This document shows positions 1 to 8,192 of a stretch of DNA of 64,000 nt, piece after piece; position 1 is the first letter of the stretch; every line of letters begins with the position of its first letter. The notes below the pieces were generated by a model, which did no database searches, was not told the origin of the DNA, and saw nothing but the letters and a program-made list of their open reading frames with translations. The position numbers and the translations under genes were made by a program. Source of the stretch: Palsa-295 sp963781105 (GTDB lineage Bacteria > Acidobacteriota > Terriglobia > Acidiferrales > UBA7541); contig CAWAED010000009.1 in NCBI GenBank assembly GCA_963781105.1, positions 129,376 through 193,375 on the forward strand. The letters run 5' to 3'.

Positions 1-1095
1 GCCCACGGGAAATGCCAGATCGGAAGCGTGCGCGAAAATGCCTCCCGGATTATCCGATTTCCCGGGTGTAAATCGAAAGATCAACAGCACCACCACCGGC
101 ATCGCCAGCGTGAATAGCATCGGCCCGCTGCGTGAAAGATAGCGGAGCTCCTTTTCAACCACAGCGGAAACCGAGCCCGGCACGCCCTCGATATTCCATC
201 CCAGCTGGATCTTTTGTTTCGCCACGGGTTTCGCCGTACGCGCGACGGCTTCGCTGAGATTCTCGCCCAGATATTGCGCGCGCAAACGCACGGTCAGCAG
301 CCAACCCACCACGAGCGCGTACGCGCCAGTCAACGCAAAAGCGCCCAGCGCCAAGATATATTCGCCTTGCAGCGCGCGCGCCACCGCGGCAGCCGCCAAA
401 CCCGGCGGCAGCATGCGTTCGATCGGCAGCGCCTCGGCGGTGACGCGAGTTACTGCCCGTCCAATTGCCGGCCCGAAATGCCGCATGATCGGCCCGACGA
501 ATTGGAAGCTGATCATCACCAAGAGAAACACCACGCCCAGGATTTCCCGGCTCCGCCGGCGCGCCAGCCAGCGCTCCACCCATGTGAAAATCATCTGCCC
601 CAGCAAAATGTTAAAAACCGCGAACAAGAAGAGTATCGGCAGCGCCACCAGAAAATAGGCAGGCCTGGCGACACCAATCCCGATCGCCATCCCCAGCAGC
701 CACAGGCTTCCCACGGCCGTCGCGGGATCCAGCGAGCCATAAGCGATGCGGATCAAAAAGTAAGAAGGAAAGGAGAGCGGAAATCGCAGCAGGTTTGATG
801 AATCCACATTTTCCGTGAACGCGCTGGCCATCACCGGGAAAAGCTGCCAGAACAAAAATACCGGCCAAAGCAAGAGCGCCAGCATTTCGGCGCGTCCGTG
901 CGAAGCGAAGTACCACGCGCCGGCGCCCATCGCGAACGACCCGCCAAGCCCCAGCATGGCGAATCCCAAAAAAATGAATCCGCGCGACACCATTTCCAGG
1001 CGTCCGCGAATGGTGCGCAGGGAATTTATGAAAAGGCGCCAGCGTACAAAAGCGATCGCGGCAAACTGGCCGCGCGCTTGCTTCGAAAAGATCAT
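1..1095 (-). CDS. ABC transporter membrane permease (3' end beyond window)
   Basis: Leftward reading frame open from an ATG at 1095 to the window edge, so the C-terminus is missing. The ATG overlaps the stop of the ABC ATPase gene by four bases (ATGA, 1092-1095), which indicates translational coupling. The visible ~365 residues contain several hydrophobic segments, for example around FIFLGFAMLGLGGSF, MLALLLWPVFLFW and YFLVALPILFLFAVFNILLG, separated by charged loops. It is most likely the membrane subunit partnering the adjacent ATPase in an export-type ABC transporter. The substrate cannot be read from the sequence. The Arg-rich frames on both strands here are antisense or shifted shadows. 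Confidence 0.75.
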   Translation of the reverse strand, partial: MIFSKQARGQFAAIAFVRWRLFINSLRTIRGRLEMVSRGFIFLGFAMLGLGGSFAMGAGAWYFASHGRAEMLALLLWPVFLFWQLFPVMASAFTENVDSSNLLRFPLSFPSYFLIRIAYGSLDPATAVGSLWLLGMAIGIGVARPAYFLVALPILFLFAVFNILLGQMIFTWVERWLARRRSREILGVVFLLVMISFQFVGPIMRHFGPAIGRAVTRVTAEALPIERMLPPGLAAAAVARALQGEYILALGAFALTGAYALVVGWLLTVRLRAQYLGENLSEAVARTAKPVAKQKIQLGWNIEGVPGSVSAVVEKELRYLSRSGPMLFTLAMPVVVLLIFRFTPGKSDNPGGIFAHASDLAFPVG

Positions 1096-1943
1096 CCCAG
1101 CCACGAAAGTTCCTGATCAACGCGTCGTGTGCCGCCGACAATCCGCAGGAAAATTTCCTCGAGCGTAAGTTTTTCCCCGGGGCTTGCCACTGCCGCGCCT
1201 TCCGTGCCCGAAGCGCTGAGCGCAGCGGCCGCGGCCTGCGCTTGCACGCCCGCGCGAAGCTCCTCCAGCGATCCCTGCGCCACCAGCTGCCCGCGATGAA
1301 TAATCGCCACGTGGCTGCAAAGCCGCTCGACAATCTCCAGCACGTGCGACGTGAGAAATATCGTCGCGCCACGAACAATCATGCTCTGCAGCATCGCCTT
1401 CAAAGTATTGGACGCGATCGCATCCACCCCTTCGAACGGCTCGTCGAGAAAAAGTATCTTCGGCCCGTGAATCACCGCCGCGGCCAGCGCCAGTTTTTTC
1501 TGCATGCCGTGCGAATAATCGGTGACCAGCGTCTTCGGCTGGTCCACGAGCTGCATGAAATCCAATAATTCGGCGGTGCGTTTCGCTGCGGTCATGCGGT
1601 CGAGCCCGTACATCCGCCCGACAAAATTCAGATACTCCGAGCCGGTGAGCCGCCCGAAAAGAGCCATCCCCTCCGGCACCACGCCGATCTGGCGTTTCAC
1701 TTCCACAGAATTTTGCGCCAGATCCACGCCCAAAATTTCCATGCGGCCGGACGACGCCGCCAGCAGGCCCGTCAACATTTTGATGGTGGTGGATTTCCCT
1801 GCGCCGTTGGGACCCAGAAAGCCAAAAAATTGGCCGGGCGCGACGCGCAAATTCACATCTTGCACCGCAACCAGGTCGCCGAAGCGGCGCGTCAAGTGCT
1901 CGGTGGCAATCGCAGGTGTTGCGGAAATCGCGGGAGAGTCCAT
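1092..1943 (-). CDS. ABC transporter ATP-binding protein
   Basis: 283-residue ATPase. Walker A GPNGAGKST lies at residues 44-52, a variant signature (SHGMQ instead of LSGGQ) follows, then Walker B ILFLDEP and an H-loop histidine in TSHVLE. The fold and the ~50-residue C-terminal extension match single-domain ATPases of ABC-2-like export systems (CcmA/NatA type). It energises the membrane subunit encoded immediately downstream with a four-base overlap. The extension is Ala-rich and has no recognisable motif. Substrate is unknown. Start chosen at the only ATG preceding the Walker A motif with a normal N-terminal strand. Confidence 0.9.
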   Translation of the reverse strand: MDSPAISATPAIATEHLTRRFGDLVAVQDVNLRVAPGQFFGFLGPNGAGKSTTIKMLTGLLAASSGRMEILGVDLAQNSVEVKRQIGVVPEGMALFGRLTGSEYLNFVGRMYGLDRMTAAKRTAELLDFMQLVDQPKTLVTDYSHGMQKKLALAAAVIHGPKILFLDEPFEGVDAIASNTLKAMLQSMIVRGATIFLTSHVLEIVERLCSHVAIIHRGQLVAQGSLEELRAGVQAQAAAAALSASGTEGAAVASPGEKLTLEEIFLRIVGGTRRVDQELSWLG

Positions 1944-2053
1944 GAATTTTCCGACTCTAACATAACGGCTCGAAGCGCCGAAGAACGAACGATGATGCGC
2001 GGCCGCAATCCTGATCCAGATCCGCGGTTCGCGCCCACGCTATCGCTAATTGC

Positions 2054-3826
2054 CTAGCGCGAACCCACTGACGCAGTAGGCGGTGTGGGAAGTTGCGGAA
2101 ACACAGCAAGCACCGCCGGCAATTCCAGACGGAACGTGCAGCCGCCTTCTGGCCGGTTGAATCCGCTGATTCGTCCGCCGTGCTCCTGCATCACGCCGTA
2201 GCAAATGCTCAGGCCCAGGCCCGTGCCCTTGCCTACTTCCTTGGTAGTGTAAAACGGGTCGAAAACTTTATCCGGGTCCTTCATGCCCGGCCCGGTATCG
2301 GAAAATTCGATCACCACGTTGCCGCGTTCGCGCAACGTGCGAATGAGCAGCACGCCGCCACCTGCAGGCACCATCGCATCCACCGCGTTGCTGATCAGAT
2401 GGTAAAAAACCTGCAACAATTGATTCGGGTCTCCGCGCACGGCCGGCAGGATGCTGCGGTTCTCGAGTTCGATGCGAATATTTTTTTCGCGTAGGTCCAG
2501 ATTGCGCAACTGCACCGCCCCGGTAAGAACGGTGTTGAGATCCAGCAGCTGCTTTTCGACCGGGACCTGCCGCGCAAAGCTGAGCAGATTATTCACCAGG
2601 TCCTTGGTCCGCCGAGCCTGCTCGCGGATTTTTTCACCGAGCGAGTGCGCGCGCGTGCCGGACTCATTTTCAATCGTCAACAAATCGGAGTAGCCCAGAA
2701 TCGCCGTCAGCGGATTGTTGATTTCGTGTGCGGCTCCGGCGGCGAGCTGGCCCAGCGACGCCAGCTTCTCGGACTGCACAAAATGCGTCTGCAACCGCTT
2801 AATATTTTCGAGTGACTCCCACAAATCGTGCACCAGGCCCGTACGCTCCTGGTAAACCAGATACTGCCGGAAGAAAACCAATCCGGCTCCGATAATAATC
2901 ACAGCTAGCGTGGCGATCAGCCGGAATTTCTTCACCGCATCAGGCGCCGTGCTGAAAAACTCGTTCCACACCGCCAACACCGGCGCTGCCAGCACACCGC
3001 ACATCGCCATGCGCACCGGCCACTGCGTGTCGCGGCGCAGCAACGCAGGAGGCGGCTCGGGCTCGAACACCAGACCGTGCGCGATCACTCCCGCCGAACC
3101 CATCCATACAAACGCCGCGAGCATCGGCAACCGCAGCAGGCTTCCGTTATAAAGCAGTCCCCCGCGCAGCGCAAAATCCGCCAGGAACATCCCCACCACA
3201 TACAACGAGAATGCGCCAAAAAGGTGGCCGTACACCTTGCGCCACGCGCCGCGCGTCCGAAAGAAAAACGTCCCGAATCCGATGGCCACCACCAGGTTCT
3301 CGATCACGTAACTGGTGAGGTCGTGCGAATGAAAGAGCGCGCGATCTGGCGCGACAATTTTCCAAGGCATCGCTGCGAAAATGTAAACGTAAAGCCATAG
3401 CACCGCCAGCAACAGCAAATCGATCAAGCCAAAGCGCAGCGTCTCACGCATTTTTCGCGCGTGCGGCATAAGCGCCAGCGACGCCATGAACGGAACCGTG
3501 TGCAAAAAGAAAAGCAGATCGGCGGCGAACGTGGATTGCGTCGCGTTGCCCACTTCGAATTCGTTGTAGACCAGAACCAGGATGCCCGCGAGCCATAAGG
3601 TGCTGCCCAGCGCCAGCAGCATCCAGAACCCGTTTTGCCGCCGGTAGGGTGAAGCGGCGTTCCATAGCAGGCAGGTATTTGCAAATAGTGGAACCAGGCA
3701 TGGGAACAAATAGCTGAAGCTGATCCAGGCCGATTCAGGGGGAGCCAGCAAGGATATAGCCGCGTATCCGCCGACAAAAAACACCCACGCGCACACAATA
3801 ACCATGGATGATCGCGTGGATTTCAT
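2054..3826 (-). CDS. Membrane-anchored sensor histidine kinase
   Basis: About 590 residues from the ATG at 3826; an upstream in-frame ATG at 3964 would add 46 hydrophilic residues and is less likely because the hydrophobic region follows MKSTRSSMVIV directly. The first ~300 residues contain seven or eight hydrophobic helices and probably form the sensor. A short coiled linker precedes the HisKA box (AAHEINNPLTAILGYSDLL, phospho-acceptor His) and an HATPase_c domain with N box (SNAVDAM), G1 (DTGPGM) and G2 (GKGTGLGLS). No response regulator is adjacent, so its partner is unknown. The gene is followed by the ABC gene after ~110 bp but there is no direct sign of co-transcription. Confidence 0.85.
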   Translation of the reverse strand: MKSTRSSMVIVCAWVFFVGGYAAISLLAPPESAWISFSYLFPCLVPLFANTCLLWNAASPYRRQNGFWMLLALGSTLWLAGILVLVYNEFEVGNATQSTFAADLLFFLHTVPFMASLALMPHARKMRETLRFGLIDLLLLAVLWLYVYIFAAMPWKIVAPDRALFHSHDLTSYVIENLVVAIGFGTFFFRTRGAWRKVYGHLFGAFSLYVVGMFLADFALRGGLLYNGSLLRLPMLAAFVWMGSAGVIAHGLVFEPEPPPALLRRDTQWPVRMAMCGVLAAPVLAVWNEFFSTAPDAVKKFRLIATLAVIIIGAGLVFFRQYLVYQERTGLVHDLWESLENIKRLQTHFVQSEKLASLGQLAAGAAHEINNPLTAILGYSDLLTIENESGTRAHSLGEKIREQARRTKDLVNNLLSFARQVPVEKQLLDLNTVLTGAVQLRNLDLREKNIRIELENRSILPAVRGDPNQLLQVFYHLISNAVDAMVPAGGGVLLIRTLRERGNVVIEFSDTGPGMKDPDKVFDPFYTTKEVGKGTGLGLSICYGVMQEHGGRISGFNRPEGGCTFRLELPAVLAVFPQLPTPPTASVGSR

Positions 3827-4122
3827 CGAGAGGGCACCTGCTGAAATTTTACCGTAGCCTAACTGCAATCGGCCGCCGACTTCCAAAACCCATTCTAAAA
3901 CGTAACCTGACCTTCGCCCGCGAAACCACCAATTAGGCCGATCTGAAGTTGGCCTCATTTCCAATCATATGAAGCGGTTACGCCATCCTGCTCCCTCAGC
4001 AGCAACATGGTGCGAGCGCGGGCCTTCGGAGTTTTATTGGCACGAAGGTCCGCGCGGGGCTATAAAGAAAGTTGATAGCAGGCAGTGCTGAAACATCATC
4101 CGGGTAACGGGAGGCGGGGTGT

Positions 4123-5130
4123 ATGAGATTCACAAGGCGCAAGCTCTTGGCGGGCATCGGTCTGGTGGGACTTGAAGCGACGATCTCGCCGCTCGTAGCC
4201 AAATCCGGAGCGTTTTCAAGCGCCGCGCACTCGGCAGCAGAATCGGGAGCAGGCACGTGCCCATTCCGCCTCGCAGTGATCAACGACGAGATCACGCAAG
4301 ATTTCGAAAAAGCCTGCCAGATCGTCTCCGTCGATTTCGGCCTCGAATGGATTGAGCTGCGCTCGATGTGGAACAAAAACGTCACCGAACTGGACGCCAA
4401 GCAGCTCGACGACGCGCGAAAAATTCTCGCCGCGCACAAACTCCGCGTCACAGACATCGCCAGCCCACTGTTCAAAACCGACTGGCCCGGCGCGCCAATC
4501 TCCCGCCAAAGCGAACGCCGCGACCAATTCCACGCCGATTTCGACGCCACCGCGCAAGACAAACTGCTCGAGCGCTGCATCGCCCTAGCCAAAACTTTCG
4601 AAACCGACCGCATCCGCTGCTTCGATTTCTGGCGCCTCGACGATCCCGCCCCCTACCGCGCGGCGATCAACGCCAAGCTGCAACAAGCCGCGCAGCACTG
4701 TGCCAAGGAAAATCTCATCCTGCTCCTTGAAAACGAAATGTCCTGCAACACCGCCACCGGCGAAGAATCCGCCGCAGTGCTGCAAGCCATCCCCGACACA
4801 AATTTCATGCTGAATTGGGATCCCGGCAACGCCGCGGCCCTCGGCAGCACTCCGTATCCCGACGGCTACGCATTGCTCCCAAAAAATCGCATCGGCCACT
4901 GCCATTGCAAAGACGTAGTCCGCAAGCCCGATCAGAAATACGCCTGGGCTCCCGTCGGCGGCGGCATCGTGGATTGGGTCGGCCAGCTGCAAGCCCTGCA
5001 TCACGACGGCTTCCATTACGGCCTATGCCTCGAAACGCACTGGCGCGGCGGCGGCACGCCCGAAGAATCTACACGCATCAGCATGGACGGCCTGAAAAAA
5101 ACGCTAGCGAAGGCGGGAATCTCCTGCTGA
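4123..5130 (+). CDS. TAT-exported sugar phosphate isomerase/epimerase-like TIM barrel
   Basis: 335 residues beginning with a twin-arginine signal (MRFTRRKLLAGIGLVGLE), then a xylose-isomerase-like (AP endonuclease 2 superfamily) TIM barrel. Likely metal-binding acidic and His residues sit on successive strands: LLENEMS, NWDPGNA, GHCHCKD and CLETHW. An RBS-like GGAGGCGGGG precedes the ATG. Family members isomerise or epimerise keto-sugars; the substrate here is not determinable. It is the first of three consecutive rightward genes of periplasmic sugar metabolism, with an 84-bp gap to the oxidoreductase. Confidence 0.85.
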   Translation: MRFTRRKLLAGIGLVGLEATISPLVAKSGAFSSAAHSAAESGAGTCPFRLAVINDEITQDFEKACQIVSVDFGLEWIELRSMWNKNVTELDAKQLDDARKILAAHKLRVTDIASPLFKTDWPGAPISRQSERRDQFHADFDATAQDKLLERCIALAKTFETDRIRCFDFWRLDDPAPYRAAINAKLQQAAQHCAKENLILLLENEMSCNTATGEESAAVLQAIPDTNFMLNWDPGNAAALGSTPYPDGYALLPKNRIGHCHCKDVVRKPDQKYAWAPVGGGIVDWVGQLQALHHDGFHYGLCLETHWRGGGTPEESTRISMDGLKKTLAKAGISC

Positions 5131-5214
5131 CGGCGCCGTAAGCGACGCGCAGCAGTAACACCGAGCCGCCGCGCGCGTACAACGCGCACGAAACGCAACG
5201 AACAAGAGGAAACG

Positions 5215-6540
5215 ATGATCACCAGACGCGAATTTCTCGACACGCTAGCCACCAGCGCCGCAGGCCTGGCTGTAAGCACAGCCGCAAAAAGTTACGCTCG
5301 CATCCTAGGCGCAAACGATCGCCTCAACTTCGCAGTGATCGGCCTCAACAGCCGCGCCTACGCGCATCTCTCCGCGCTGCAAGCCAATAAAAACGCCGCG
5401 CGCATCTCGCACGTCTGCGACGTAGACAGCCGAATCCTGCAAAAATTTGCAGCCGCCGCGCAAAGCGCCATGGGCGAGTCCCCCGCCACCGAAAAAGACT
5501 TCCGCGCGATCCTCCAGCAAAAAGAAGTAGACGCCATCACCATCGCCACTCCCGACCACTGGCACGCGCCCATGTCCATCGCCGCGCTCGAAGCCGGCAA
5601 ACACGTGTACGTCGAAAAACCCTGCAGCCACAATCCCGCCGAAGGCGCGATGCTAGTAGCAGCCCAAAAAAAATACCAAAAGCAAGTCCAAATGGGCACG
5701 CAACAGCGCTCTTCCCCGCACACCATCGAAATCATCGAAAAAATCCGTACCGGCATCATCGGCCGTCCCTATTACGCGAAAGCCTGGTACAGCAACACGC
5801 GCAAATCCATCGGCACCGGCCACGAAGCTCCCGTCCCGCCGCAACTCGATTGGGATTTGTGGCAAGGCCCCGCCCCGCGCCGCCCCTATCGCGACAACGT
5901 CCACCCCTACAACTGGCACTGGTTCCGCATTTACGGCACCGGCGAAACGCTCAACAACGGCACGCACGAGGTAGACGTCTGCCGCTGGGCCCTCAACCTC
6001 GACTACCCCCGCCGCGTCACGTCCTCCGGCGGCCGTTACCATTTCAAAGACGACTGGCAGTTCTACGACACGCTAGTCACCAGCTTCGAATACGACGACG
6101 CGTTAATTTCCTGGGAAGGCAAAAGTTGCCAGGGCATGAAATTTTACGGACGCGATCGCGGCTCCACGATCATGGGCACCACCGGCACAGTCCTGGTAGA
6201 TCGCAGCGGCTACGAAATTTACGACCTCAAAGGCGCGAAAACCAGCGAGTACAAAGTCAGCGGCCCCGCCGCCACGTCCTCCAGCGACCTGATCGGCGCC
6301 GATTCCATGACCGACGCCCACTTCGCCAACTTCATCGCCGCCATTCGCACCGGCGAAAAACTCAACGCCCCCATCGCCGCAGGCAACGTCTCAGTAACCA
6401 TGCTCCAGCTCTCCAATATCGCCTGGGAAGTCCACCGCGAACTGCGGCTCGACTCGCAAGACGGCCAAATCCAGAACGATCCCGACGCCATGAAATTCTG
6501 GACACGCGAATACGAGAAAGGCTGGGAGCCCCATGTCTGA
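5215..6540 (+). CDS. TAT-exported Gfo/Idh/MocA family oxidoreductase
   Basis: 441 residues. The N-terminus has a TAT-type signal (MITRREFLDTLATSAAGL) followed by an N-terminal Rossmann fold (LNFAVIGLNSRAYAH), the family EKPCSHNP motif containing the catalytic-region Lys, and the C-terminal alpha/beta dimerisation domain. Such secreted members oxidise or rearrange sugars with tightly bound NAD(P). An AAGAGGAAACG ribosome-binding site precedes the ATG. Flanked by two TIM-barrel isomerase-like genes, it probably acts in the same periplasmic pathway. Substrate unknown. Confidence 0.9.
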   Translation: MITRREFLDTLATSAAGLAVSTAAKSYARILGANDRLNFAVIGLNSRAYAHLSALQANKNAARISHVCDVDSRILQKFAAAAQSAMGESPATEKDFRAILQQKEVDAITIATPDHWHAPMSIAALEAGKHVYVEKPCSHNPAEGAMLVAAQKKYQKQVQMGTQQRSSPHTIEIIEKIRTGIIGRPYYAKAWYSNTRKSIGTGHEAPVPPQLDWDLWQGPAPRRPYRDNVHPYNWHWFRIYGTGETLNNGTHEVDVCRWALNLDYPRRVTSSGGRYHFKDDWQFYDTLVTSFEYDDALISWEGKSCQGMKFYGRDRGSTIMGTTGTVLVDRSGYEIYDLKGAKTSEYKVSGPAATSSSDLIGADSMTDAHFANFIAAIRTGEKLNAPIAAGNVSVTMLQLSNIAWEVHRELRLDSQDGQIQNDPDAMKFWTREYEKGWEPHV

Positions 6541-6576
6541 CCCGCGCCGTCGGCGAACAATATAGTAACGCGGCGT

Positions 6577-6605
6577 GTCATCCCGAGCGCAGCGAGGGAT
6601 CTGCT
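6577..6605. repeat. Dispersed repeat copy 1 (GTCATCCCGAGCGC core)
   Basis: The intergenic sequence starts GTCATCCCGAGCGC and continues through AGCGAGGGATCTGC. The same 14-base core recurs at 7625-7638. Elements of this form are commonly scattered between genes in Acidobacteriota and other soil bacteria (recollection). No coding role is evident. Confidence 0.5.
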
Positions 6606-6641
6606 TTTCGCTGCAGCCGCAGGAACAATTGGAGGTCGCTT

Positions 6642-7520
6642 GTGAAAAACATTTTCTCCCGCCGCACTCTCCTCCGCACCGGAGCACTCGCAACAGCCGC
6701 CACATTCGCCGCGCCCCACGGCGCCTTCGCATTGCCCCAACCCCAAAAACCGCAGCCAGCCAAGAACGCCTCGCCGGTCCGCCTCGGCCTAGCCAGCTAC
6801 ACCTTCCGCGATTTCACTCGCGCGCAATTGATCGCGTTCATGCAACAGCTCCAAATCTCCGCGCTCAACGCCAAAGACGTAAAAGACCACCTCCCGAACG
6901 ACCCGCCAGCCGAAGCCGCCGCGCTCGCCGATTATTCCCAAGCAAAAATCCAACTCCACGCCGTAGGCGCCGTCTATTTCCAGAAAGACGAAGACGCCGA
7001 CATCCGCGCCAAATTCGATTACGCCAAACGCGCCGGCGTCCCCGTAATCGTCGCCGGCGACCCCGCCCTCGAAACTCTCCCCCGCCTCGAAAAATTCGTC
7101 CGCGAGTACGACATCCGCATCGCCATCCACAATCACGGCCCCGAAGACAAACTCTGGCCGTCGCCGCTCGATGTCCTAAAAGCCGTAGAAAATCTCGACC
7201 CGCGCATCGGCTGCTGCATAGACGTAGGCCACGCCGCCCGCGCCGGCACCAACGTAGTAGAAGCCATCCACCAGGTCGGCCCGCGCCTCTTCAACATCCA
7301 CATGAAAGACCTAACCAATTTCCAAGACAAAGCCAGCCAGGTACCAGTAGGCCAAGGCAAAATCCCAACCCGCGAAATTTTCGAAGCCCTGCTCCAAACA
7401 AACTACCAAGGCTACGTAGATCTAGAATACGAAGTCCAAGAAGACGACCCCATGCCAGGTGTAATAGCCAGCTACGCCTACATGCGCGGCGTCCTAGCAG
7501 GTATGGGCCAAGCAGCGTAA
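6642..7520 (+). CDS. TAT-exported sugar phosphate isomerase/epimerase-like TIM barrel (second copy)
   Basis: 292 residues from a GTG at 6642, chosen because GGAGG lies 8 bases upstream and the translation begins with a TAT-like signal (KNIFSRRTLLRTGALATAAT). The much longer frame back to 5850 is a shadow of the oxidoreductase gene. The mature part is a TIM barrel of the xylose-isomerase-like superfamily, with candidate metal ligands in AIHNHGPED, CCIDVGHAA, FNIHMKDL and VDLEYEV. It is only distantly similar to the 4123 gene and more like hydroxypyruvate-isomerase-type members. Third gene of the sugar cluster; substrate unknown. Confidence 0.85.
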   Translation: MKNIFSRRTLLRTGALATAATFAAPHGAFALPQPQKPQPAKNASPVRLGLASYTFRDFTRAQLIAFMQQLQISALNAKDVKDHLPNDPPAEAAALADYSQAKIQLHAVGAVYFQKDEDADIRAKFDYAKRAGVPVIVAGDPALETLPRLEKFVREYDIRIAIHNHGPEDKLWPSPLDVLKAVENLDPRIGCCIDVGHAARAGTNVVEAIHQVGPRLFNIHMKDLTNFQDKASQVPVGQGKIPTREIFEALLQTNYQGYVDLEYEVQEDDPMPGVIASYAYMRGVLAGMGQAA

Positions 7521-7588
7521 GTAGTAATTGGTGATGAGTGAGTCGTGACCAGTGAGTAGTGAACAATAATTGGTGAGGTGGTTTTGTG

Positions 7589-7610
7589 GCACAGCCACTC
7601 CTGGCTGTGC
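7589..7610. terminator. Hairpin followed by pyrimidine tract
   Basis: Perfect 9-bp stem GCACAGCCA / TGGCTGTGC with a CTCC loop, followed on the + strand by CTTTCTTT. It lies 70 bp after the second TIM-barrel gene and before PadR, so it could terminate the sugar cluster. The sequence also resembles dispersed hairpin repeats, and another GTCATCCCGAGCGC copy follows at 7625. Confidence 0.5.
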
Positions 7611-7808
7611 TCTTTCTTTAAGTTGTCATCCCGAGCGCGATTTATCACGAACTCAGCTGGAGTGGCAGGTTCTGATCCCCGGATTCCCGGCTATCCGCAC
7701 ACGACGCTGTTCTTCGTTCGCGGATGCAAATCGTCCGAAAACCATGGAAGTTGCGAACATTCCGGGTTTTCGGATCATTACCTGTTGCTTTCCAAAAGGA
7801 AGTGCGAC

Positions 7809-8192
7809 ATGATGATTCCTATGGGAAACCCAAAGAGCGACTCTATGACTGAAAAAGCGGATGTTCTGCAGGGAACGCTGGCGCTGATGGCCCTCAAGAC
7901 GCTCGATGTGCTCGGTCCACTGCATGGCTATGGGATTGCGCGGCGGATCGAGCAGATCAGCGGGGATCTGTTGGCCGTGAACCAAGGCACTTTGTATCCC
8001 GTCCTGCTGAAGCTGGAGCAGGAGGGCGCAATTTCGTCCGAGTGGGGCGCCTCGGAAAACAACCGCCGGGCGCGTTTCTATCGCCTGACACGATCGGGAC
8101 GAAAGCTGCTCGAGACCGAGACCCGGGACTGGGAGCAAACGGCGGCGATCATCGCACGATTCTTCGCGGTGAAGGCGGAGGATTTGACATGA
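7809..8192 (+). CDS. PadR family transcriptional regulator
   Basis: About 127 residues from ATG 7809, supported by an AAAAGGAAG RBS; ATGs at 7821 and 7845 are alternatives. The winged-helix PadR core is clear: LQGTLALMALKTL, GPLHGYGIARRI, then NQGTLYPVLLKLEQEG and the wing SENNRRARFYRLT. PadR proteins of this class repress adjacent transporter genes. The stop overlaps the start of the permease gene (ATGA, 8189-8192), so the two proteins are translationally coupled and probably co-regulated. Confidence 0.9.
   Translation: MMIPMGNPKSDSMTEKADVLQGTLALMALKTLDVLGPLHGYGIARRIEQISGDLLAVNQGTLYPVLLKLEQEGAISSEWGASENNRRARFYRLTRSGRKLLETETRDWEQTAAIIARFFAVKAEDLT

Noticed and set aside
611..1378. 255-codon minus-strand frame over the ABC genes
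   Set aside because: Arg/Ala-rich translation; the true permease and ATPase occupy a different minus frame with membrane helices and Walker motifs and overlap by ATGA.
5850..6641. Upstream part of the 556-codon frame before the second TIM-barrel gene
   Set aside because: It is an Arg/Pro-rich shifted reading of the oxidoreductase gene; the GTG at 6642 with GGAGG and a TAT signal is the real start.
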